32,227 nucleotides of DNA from Deltaproteobacteria bacterium. Its GTDB lineage: Bacteria > Desulfobacterota > Desulfuromonadia > Geobacterales > Pseudopelobacteraceae. This document shows, piece after piece, positions 7,401 through 13,510 of this stretch. The notes below the pieces were generated by a model, which saw only the letters and a program-made list of their open reading frames with translations, was not told the DNA's origin and searched no databases. The stretch lies in assembly GCA_019162745.1 (NCBI GenBank), contig JAFLLC010000234.1, forward strand, positions 1-32,227, written 5' to 3'. The position numbers and the translations under genes were made by a program. Numbering within the stretch: position 1 is the stretch's first letter; every line of letters begins with the position of its first letter.

Positions 7401-7417
7401 ATATGATCAAATCATAT
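7401..7417. promoter_or_regulatory. Short perfect inverted repeat at the start of the lipid cluster
   Basis: ATATGAT (7401-7407) and ATCATAT (7411-7417) are separated by CAA and run into the ATG at 7416. This is a possible operator or translational control site; the start has no clear Shine-Dalgarno sequence. Confidence 0.35.
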
Positions 7418-9872
7418 GATCAACTCTACCAGCGCCAGAGAACAGAAGCCCGAAGCCGACCTCACACCGGAGAGCGCCCGTAAGGTTTTCGCACGACTGG
7501 GCGTTTCCTTTGCTTCCCGGGAGGAACTGGCGGCGACGCTCCCCTTTTCGCTGCATGATGTGACCGCCGGTTCGGAGAGCGAGCTTCAGGCGGTGGTCTG
7601 CGGAGCAAAAGAAGATGTTGACCTACCGCTGATTATTGAGCAATCCAATTTTTTTGCCAATATGATGAAGCGGGCGGCAGCGGGCGAAACGCCGCGCAAG
7701 GTCGTGGCCGATCTGGAACGGTTCCTGGCGGATAACCCTTCGCAGGTGTGGGAAAACAGCTGGGTGCGTTTTCCCCGCCGCAACCTTTCCCGTTTTGCGC
7801 ACGATGTATTTGAAAAAGATCTGCTGGCGGATAAAAAGAACCCGGTGTCCGGCAGGCGTAGCGACGCGGAGCGTTTCACCTTCCGGGACGCCTCCGGCGA
7901 GGAGATGCTGCGGCTGCCGATCAGCTATCTGATCAAGCTGGCGCTGGCTGACCTGCTCGGCACACAGCAGATACTCCCCGACCTGATCCGCCAGACCGGC
8001 ATCCGCCTGATGGATCACTACCTCAACGACAATACCTCGCCGGAAACCTTTTCGTTCAACGTCGTATCCCTCACCCCGAAGAGCCGCATGGGCAGGTCCA
8101 TCGCCAGGGAGACCGCCATCCGCTTCCTGATGACACAGCTGCTGGTGATGTACGCCAATCAGGCGTTCGGTATCGGTGAGCATGGTCAGCAGGCGATGAC
8201 CTATTTCGCCCCGCACCCGCCGGTTAGGCAGAAAGAGCTGAATGACCATGTCTCGGACAGCTTCTATCGCGACCTCTTCATGAGCCCCTGTCTTTCCGGG
8301 TGGGACAAGGGGGCGGATAAATTCCGCTACATGCAGCTCTGCCACCAGGTGTTGTCCCGCAGCCAGCTCAATGCGGTCGCCAAGCTGAGGGATGCCGGCA
8401 TCATCCAGACTAATCTGGTGGTGCTGCCAAACCTGTCCAATGTCTGTCTGGCCAACAACGGCACCCACATCAGCCTCGGCAGCAACCGCTTGACCGCTGC
8501 TCTCGCCGATGGAGGCTCAGGCTTCAATGCTGCTCACGAAAAACATTTCGGCGATCTGGCGATCAAGATCAGTGAACACTTCCTGCCGCTCTTTGTCGGC
8601 ACCTATACCGCAGCCCCCTACCGGCTCGCGTTCACCGATTTCCACCCGGAAAAGGCGCTCGGATTTCTGCCGCACGAACTCGATTACACGCACCTGAGAA
8701 TGATCTGGCGCCGCTGGAAAAAGAAGGCCGACCTGTCCATTTTCGGCCAGCCGCTTACTCCCTTTGGACCGGAGGCGCTGGACAGGGTGGTGAGCTCTGC
8801 CTTCAGGCTGAAGGGGGATTTTGTCCCGGACTATCGGCTGGTCGATTACCTCGTCTGCCTGCTCTCCACGGAACAGAGCCCCGGGCTGAACGGCCAGGTA
8901 GGTAACAGTGATCTCCTCCGCCGCGATCTCGCTGATATGGGGGTGTTTGATGAACAGATGTCGGTCTATCTGCTCTACAAACAGCGTGAATTTGCCAAAA
9001 TGGGCTTTTCCGGTTTCGAAGGGAGGCACTACAGCGTTTTCGAAAATTTCGGGGAAGACATGGGGCGGGCGGCCGATCTGCAGACCCTGATCACGGCGCT
9101 GGCCTACAAATACATGGCGCTCGGCACTACCCATGCCCACATTCCGGACGCCCCTGTGGTGGAGAGCGAGCGGCGGCAGATCTTCTTCGGCGCAGCTATC
9201 AGCATCCCCACCTTTTTTGTGCAGAAGGGTAGCGCCAACGCTTTTCTGCACAAGATCCTTAAAAAAACGGCCGGCATCCGCCCCAGCCACCGCTATCCCG
9301 GCTATCTACGGGTTCAGATTCATGAGTACCGCCGGGCACTGCTGCAGGTGATCCGTGAGGATGCGGCCGATCTGGTCGAACTGATGGGACTGCATGACAC
9401 GCTGAACGATCTCGAAATGCGGCTGAATGACCCTCACATACATTCCGCCGCCGGGCGTATCACCTCCGGCATTCTCGCCGAGGTGAACGGGTCGTCACCG
9501 TTACGCGTCAATGCCAGAGAATTCAATGTCGGCGCTGAGCAGTACTATCGTACAACCCTGCGTAAGCGTCACCTGGATGAGGCCCTCGGGTTTCTTGCCG
9601 AGGATTGCAGCGAGTTTGACCGGGAGCAGGGTTCACTGGATGATCCGCAGCGGAAGGCGTTGCGGGTTGTCCTGCAGGGGCAGGACGCTGCCCGGTTCGT
9701 TGGGATCGCCAAAGAGGATGTCCTCCATGAGCGGGCCGATATTTCAACCCTGCAGCGCCTGATGAATCTGTTGCTGTTCAAGGTGCATCACGACGAGAAG
9801 GCAGCCGCTCAGTCAGCAGACATTAAAAGGAGTTATCCGGATGATACAGCACCAGTATATCGAGCGGGATAG
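7416..9872 (+). CDS. Unrecognised 818-aa soluble protein, first gene of the lipid cluster
   Basis: I do not recognise a family. The protein is long, soluble and rich in charged residues, with no signal peptide or membrane span, so it should be cytoplasmic. Blocks that look conserved include VLPNLSNVCLANNGTHISLG (about residue 340), FTDFHPEKALGFLPHELDYT (about 410), GRHYSVFENFGEDMG (about 535) and THAHIPDAPVVESERRQIFF (about 570). These are rich in His, Asp and Glu and could form a metal or nucleotide site. It overlaps the following decarboxylase gene by 32 nt, so the two are co-translated and probably act in one pathway. No Shine-Dalgarno precedes ATG 7416. The reading frame and codon use are convincing; no function can be assigned. 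Confidence 0.8.
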   Translation: MINSTSAREQKPEADLTPESARKVFARLGVSFASREELAATLPFSLHDVTAGSESELQAVVCGAKEDVDLPLIIEQSNFFANMMKRAAAGETPRKVVADLERFLADNPSQVWENSWVRFPRRNLSRFAHDVFEKDLLADKKNPVSGRRSDAERFTFRDASGEEMLRLPISYLIKLALADLLGTQQILPDLIRQTGIRLMDHYLNDNTSPETFSFNVVSLTPKSRMGRSIARETAIRFLMTQLLVMYANQAFGIGEHGQQAMTYFAPHPPVRQKELNDHVSDSFYRDLFMSPCLSGWDKGADKFRYMQLCHQVLSRSQLNAVAKLRDAGIIQTNLVVLPNLSNVCLANNGTHISLGSNRLTAALADGGSGFNAAHEKHFGDLAIKISEHFLPLFVGTYTAAPYRLAFTDFHPEKALGFLPHELDYTHLRMIWRRWKKKADLSIFGQPLTPFGPEALDRVVSSAFRLKGDFVPDYRLVDYLVCLLSTEQSPGLNGQVGNSDLLRRDLADMGVFDEQMSVYLLYKQREFAKMGFSGFEGRHYSVFENFGEDMGRAADLQTLITALAYKYMALGTTHAHIPDAPVVESERRQIFFGAAISIPTFFVQKGSANAFLHKILKKTAGIRPSHRYPGYLRVQIHEYRRALLQVIREDAADLVELMGLHDTLNDLEMRLNDPHIHSAAGRITSGILAEVNGSSPLRVNAREFNVGAEQYYRTTLRKRHLDEALGFLAEDCSEFDREQGSLDDPQRKALRVVLQGQDAARFVGIAKEDVLHERADISTLQRLMNLLLFKVHHDEKAAAQSADIKRSYPDDTAPVYRAG

Positions 9873-10842
9873 CGGCATGGTAATAACCGAGCGGCTGCTC
9901 GGAGACCGGATGGTGCGGCTGCTCTATCATGGCGTGCGCGAGAACAGTACGGCTCTGTTCAGGATACTGACCAGCAACTGGTCGTCCCACGTCCTGGGCA
10001 TGGTAAATTTTGACCGCCCCGTCCTGAACGAACGCGCCTTTCTGGCCGATTGCGGCATTGACCTGTCAGAGTGTTTCGACCCGTCCTGCCATCTGGATAC
10101 GCCGCGTAAAATATTCGAGCGGAAGATCCGCTACTGGGAATGCCGCCCGATGCCGGCTGAGGAGGATGCCGTCGTATCTCCCGCCGATGCGCGGGTGCTG
10201 GTCGGGTCCTTTCACGAAACCTCGCTGATCTTTTTGAAGGACAAATTCTTCTCGTTCGAGGAGTTGCTTGGCGAAGAAAACCCGGAATGGCAAAAGACTT
10301 TTGCCGGAGGGGACTTTGCCGTATTCCGCCTGACCCCTGATAAATACCACTACAACCATGTCCCGGTATCCGGGCAGGTGGTTGATGTTTACACCATTGA
10401 CGGCGATTACCATTCGTGCAATCCGGCCGCTGTGGTCGCCGTTGCCACACCATATTCGAAGAACAAGCGGGTGGTGACGGTCATCGATACCGATGTGCCG
10501 GGAGGAACCGGCGTGGGATTGGTGGCGATGATCGAGGTGGTGGCCCTGATGATCGGCGACATCGTCCAGGCCTACAGTTCTGAATCATATAGCGCGCCGC
10601 AGGCGGTCGAAAAGGGGATGTTTCTGCAGAAGGGACAGCCAAAGAGCCTCTACCGTCCCGGGAGCAGCACCGACATACTTATATTCCAGGAGGGACGCAT
10701 CGATTTTGCCGCAGATATTCTGGATAATATGAACCACAAGGGAGCTTCGAGCCGCTTTACCCATGGATTTCAGAGACCTCTGGTGGAGACGGATATTCGG
10801 GTGAGGTCGCATCTCGGCACGGCACGGGGGGGGCGGTTGTAA
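9841..10842 (+). CDS. psd: Phosphatidylserine decarboxylase-type pyruvoyl enzyme (proenzyme)
   Basis: The 333-aa protein shows the PSD family signatures. SPADAR (about residue 118) corresponds to the SPxDG block with the catalytic Asp, YHYNHVPVSG (about 170) supplies the catalytic His, and PGSST (273-277) corresponds to the LGST self-cleavage site. Cleavage between Gly274 and Ser275 would create the pyruvoyl group on the small chain. The family decarboxylates phosphatidylserine to phosphatidylethanolamine; PSD-like paralogues use other carboxylated amines. The ATG has AAGGAG 8 nt upstream, lies inside the end of the 818-aa gene, and the stop overlaps the next start by one base. No phosphatidylserine synthase is seen nearby, so whether this is the housekeeping Psd or a dedicated paralogue is open. 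Confidence 0.85.
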   Translation: MIQHQYIERDSGMVITERLLGDRMVRLLYHGVRENSTALFRILTSNWSSHVLGMVNFDRPVLNERAFLADCGIDLSECFDPSCHLDTPRKIFERKIRYWECRPMPAEEDAVVSPADARVLVGSFHETSLIFLKDKFFSFEELLGEENPEWQKTFAGGDFAVFRLTPDKYHYNHVPVSGQVVDVYTIDGDYHSCNPAAVVAVATPYSKNKRVVTVIDTDVPGGTGVGLVAMIEVVALMIGDIVQAYSSESYSAPQAVEKGMFLQKGQPKSLYRPGSSTDILIFQEGRIDFAADILDNMNHKGASSRFTHGFQRPLVETDIRVRSHLGTARGGRL

Positions 10843-11894
10843 TGATTGTATCTGTGATGTTTCTTGCCGTAATTTTTCTCCTTGTTGCCTACTTCTGGTG
10901 GGGATTCAGGGTGCTCCCTGGCGAGAAGTGGCAGGTCGTGGCTTCGATGCCGGTAGCCAGAACGGAACAGGGGGAGTGGAGCGGCATCAACTTCACCTGG
11001 TACGGTCTTCTGAGCGCTAATGCCTACCTAGTCGCGGTGGTGGTGCTGCTGGTTTTGATGGGCGCGGTCGGCGTTCCGCCTGTCGGGACGGCAATTCTGG
11101 CGGCGGCCATGCTCTGCTGCTGTGTGCCGGCGTCGCGGCTGGTGGCCCGAATCGTCGAAAAGAAGAGCAATACATTCACGGTCGGAGGGGCGGTCTTCGT
11201 CGGCATCCTGATCACTCCCTTCGTAATAGCGGTTGTCAATCGCACTGCCGGGGAGTTGCTGGCGTTTCATATCCCGATCATGTCGGCCTGCGCCGCCATC
11301 GCCATCGCCTACGCCTTTGGCGAAGGGCTGGGGCGGCTCGCCTGCATCAGCTTCGGCTGCTGTTACGGGAAACCGCTCGCGTCCAGTTCGAAACTGCTCA
11401 AGCGGCTGTTTGCCGGACGCAGCTTCGTCTTTTTCGGCAGCACCAAAAAAATCGCCTACGCCGGCGGGATGGAAGCGATCGAGGTGATCCCGATCCAGGC
11501 GGTCACGGCAGTTTTTTATTCAGTCTGCGGTCTGATCTCGGCCGGGATGTATCTCTCGGCACATCACACGAGTGCCTTTCTGTTTGCGACGATTACCACC
11601 CAGGGGTGGCGCTCCTTTTCCGAGACCCTCCGGGCCGACTATCGTGGTGAGGGTAAAATTTCCGCCTATCAGATCATGGGGTTCATCGGCGTAATATATG
11701 CGCTCGCGGTGTCATACGTTCTTGCCGGTGAGTCTACTGGTGCGCTTGAGCTATCCGCCGGCCTGAAAAGTCTCTGGAGCCCGGCGCTGATTCTGTTCCT
11801 GCAGGGCATCTGGATAACAATATTCCTTTACACGGGGCGGAGCACGGTAACCGGTGCCACGCTCAGTTTTCATGTGCATCGTGACCGGATTTAA
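10842..11894 (+). CDS. Lgt-like (prolipoprotein diacylglyceryl transferase family) membrane protein
   Basis: The 350-aa integral membrane protein has about seven or eight hydrophobic segments. The central GEGLGRLACISFGCCYGKP aligns with the Lgt signature region (GRxGNFxNGE in Lgt) but has Cys where Lgt has its Asn, and a GCCYG motif. VIPIQAVTAVFY resembles Lgt's HPTQLYE block, and TLRADYRGEGKISAYQI resembles the C-terminal R-x-DYRG block. Lgt transfers diacylglyceryl from phosphatidylglycerol to a lipobox Cys. This paralogue is diverged, and its presence beside a phospholipid decarboxylase suggests transfer from another lipid or to another acceptor. The ATG overlaps the psd stop (TAATG). Confidence 0.7.
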   Translation: MIVSVMFLAVIFLLVAYFWWGFRVLPGEKWQVVASMPVARTEQGEWSGINFTWYGLLSANAYLVAVVVLLVLMGAVGVPPVGTAILAAAMLCCCVPASRLVARIVEKKSNTFTVGGAVFVGILITPFVIAVVNRTAGELLAFHIPIMSACAAIAIAYAFGEGLGRLACISFGCCYGKPLASSSKLLKRLFAGRSFVFFGSTKKIAYAGGMEAIEVIPIQAVTAVFYSVCGLISAGMYLSAHHTSAFLFATITTQGWRSFSETLRADYRGEGKISAYQIMGFIGVIYALAVSYVLAGESTGALELSAGLKSLWSPALILFLQGIWITIFLYTGRSTVTGATLSFHVHRDRI

Positions 11895-11923
11895 AGGTCC
11901 GGCTGTGCGGCGGTGGCATTAAT

Positions 11924-12391
11924 ATGTGGCGGTGGATCACCGCTCCGGTCATGAAACGGGTGCGGGTTGTCATGTCATCCGGGTTGACGCGACAAAAACT
12001 GGCCCTGACACTGTGTCTCGGTATCGCCTTCGGTATTTTGCCGCTGCTGTGGGGCACGTCGCTACTCTGCATCCTGCTGGCACATATGCTCCGGCTCAAC
12101 CATGTGGCGCTGCAGTCGGTCAACTACCTGCTTTATCCGCTCCAACTGGCACTCCTTGTGCCTTTTTTCAAACTGGGAGCACAGCTCTTTCCCTGGGGCC
12201 CGTCGCTGCCGCCGCAGATTCTGTACACACTGGGCCAAAGCTCCGCTCTGTCGTCGTTAAACATCCTTGGCTGGATAATGCTCAGAGCGATTGCGGCATG
12301 GTTGGTCACAGCACTTCCGCTTGCCCTGCTCGTCTATGGCATACTGAGGGCAACCGTTTTTAAAGAAAGCACCCAAACATTCAGCCGCTGA
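11924..12391 (+). CDS. DUF2062-like membrane protein
   Basis: The 155-aa protein has a basic start and the DUF2062 pattern seen also in the protein at 5759-6241. GIAFGILPLLWGTSLL parallels GFALGVFISFTPFFG, LRLNHVALQSVNYLLYPLQ parallels FRLNKVACLSGSWINTPLT, and a C-terminal membrane pair follows. It lies 29 nt after the Lgt-like gene on the same strand and is probably co-transcribed. Function unknown; a role in membrane lipid handling is only suggested by context. Confidence 0.7.
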   Translation: MWRWITAPVMKRVRVVMSSGLTRQKLALTLCLGIAFGILPLLWGTSLLCILLAHMLRLNHVALQSVNYLLYPLQLALLVPFFKLGAQLFPWGPSLPPQILYTLGQSSALSSLNILGWIMLRAIAAWLVTALPLALLVYGILRATVFKESTQTFSR

Positions 12392-12432
12392 AATTGAATA
12401 TTCATTCCGGTTACTATTATCAAGGAGATTAT

Positions 12433-13371
12433 ATGGCAGGCCCTTATGCACACATTACGCTGCTGCATGAACTCATGCGGCCGGAAAGACTGGAGTCGGT
12501 TTTTTCTCCGTCGTCACACTTTTACGGTGCACTGACAGCTTATTTACCTTATGCAACGCTGGGTTCCGTCAGCCCGGATTATCCGAATCTTGCCCGGGAT
12601 AACGGCACGGCCGCCCAATGGGCCGATGCCATGCACTACACCCGGGCGTGCGCGATGATGTCGAGCGGCATCACGCGCATCAGGGGTTCACACGGAGCAG
12701 TTCGCGACAAGCAGACCGCCTGGCTTCTCGGCTACAGTGCGCATGTTGCAGCCGATGTGACGATCCACCCGATAGTCCAGGCAAAGGTGGGCGTATATGC
12801 GGAAAACCAGCGGCAACACCGCATCTGCGAAATGAACCAGGACAGCTATATTTACCGCAGAATGAATCTGGGGGAGATAGGGGAATCGGACAGTTTTGCA
12901 CTGACCGTTGCACGGTGCGGCGATGTCGATAACAAAACCGTTCTTGACCGCGATATCGTCTCGCTCTGGCAAGGGATGCTCGAAGACACCCATCCGGAAC
13001 GGTATGCTGCTCATCCACCGTCCTGTGCCTCGTGGCACCGGGCATTTATTGCCAGGGCCTCCGACTGCAGAGCCGGAGAGGTACGGCTTTTCCCGCTGTC
13101 CGGCGTCATTGCCGCAAAGATGGGTTTGGCCTATCCGGCCTTTGAAGCGGTTGACCGGCAGTTCATCGACGAGCAGTTGGTGCCGTCAGTACCCTCGTAC
13201 AGTCTCGGGTATGATGCAATCTTCGCTCATGCCGCCGATAATATTGCCGCTGTCTGGAGTCAGGTGGAACAGGCTGTCTGTGGTGAGGATCAGTCGTATA
13301 TACCTGCGTTTGGCGAGTGGAATCTGGACTCCGGGCGTGACGAGCATGACAAGCTTGTTTTCTGGGAATGA
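12433..13371 (+). CDS. Zinc-dependent phospholipase C-like protein
   Basis: From ATG 12433 (AAGGAG 6 nt upstream) the protein has 312 aa. GPYAHITLLHELM at the N-terminus and GYSAHVAADVTIHPIVQ (about residue 105) are the His/Asp metal-ligand blocks of the zinc-dependent PLC family; further His and Asp residues occur near 50-80. No signal peptide is visible, so it should be cytoplasmic or membrane-associated, unlike secreted clostridial/Bacillus PLC. An in-frame TTG at 12394 adds 13 residues but lacks a ribosome-binding site. As the last gene of the cluster it may hydrolyse a phospholipid headgroup or the product of the upstream enzymes. Family match strong, substrate inferred. Confidence 0.8.
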   Translation: MAGPYAHITLLHELMRPERLESVFSPSSHFYGALTAYLPYATLGSVSPDYPNLARDNGTAAQWADAMHYTRACAMMSSGITRIRGSHGAVRDKQTAWLLGYSAHVAADVTIHPIVQAKVGVYAENQRQHRICEMNQDSYIYRRMNLGEIGESDSFALTVARCGDVDNKTVLDRDIVSLWQGMLEDTHPERYAAHPPSCASWHRAFIARASDCRAGEVRLFPLSGVIAAKMGLAYPAFEAVDRQFIDEQLVPSVPSYSLGYDAIFAHAADNIAAVWSQVEQAVCGEDQSYIPAFGEWNLDSGRDEHDKLVFWE

Positions 13372-13383
13372 ATAACCCCGCCA

Positions 13384-13443
13384 CAAGCTACGAGGTATCA
13401 CGTCATTAATGGCTTTCTCTCATCGAAGCAAGCTTCGGGGAAT
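13384..13443. repeat. Intergenic imperfect direct repeat, possible IS/MITE remnant
   Basis: CAAGCTACGAGGTAT (13384-13398) and CAAGCTTCGGGGAAT (13429-13443) differ at 3 of 15 positions. CGAAGC (13424-13429) and GCTTCG (13432-13437) form a small palindrome around the second copy. The element lies between convergent genes and has no coding capacity. Confidence 0.35.
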
Positions 13444-13510
13444 ATGAGCCGGAGTGTTTAAAAGGTTGTCTCGGTAATTTCAAAATTTTTCCGGTCACTT
13501 GTTACACTGC

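Noticed and set aside
7623-8468. 281-codon open frame on the minus strand inside the 818-aa gene
   Set aside because: It mirrors GC-rich codons of the plus-strand gene, has no ribosome-binding site or recognisable domain, and the plus frame is overlapped and coupled to psd.
8517-9290. 257-codon minus-strand frame in the same gene
   Set aside because: Same shadow effect; His/Gln/Arg-rich composition without family resemblance.
11926-12363. Alternative plus-strand frame over the second DUF2062 gene
   Set aside because: The other frame gives a membrane protein with a family pattern and better spacing; this frame is low-complexity and lacks hydrophobic order.
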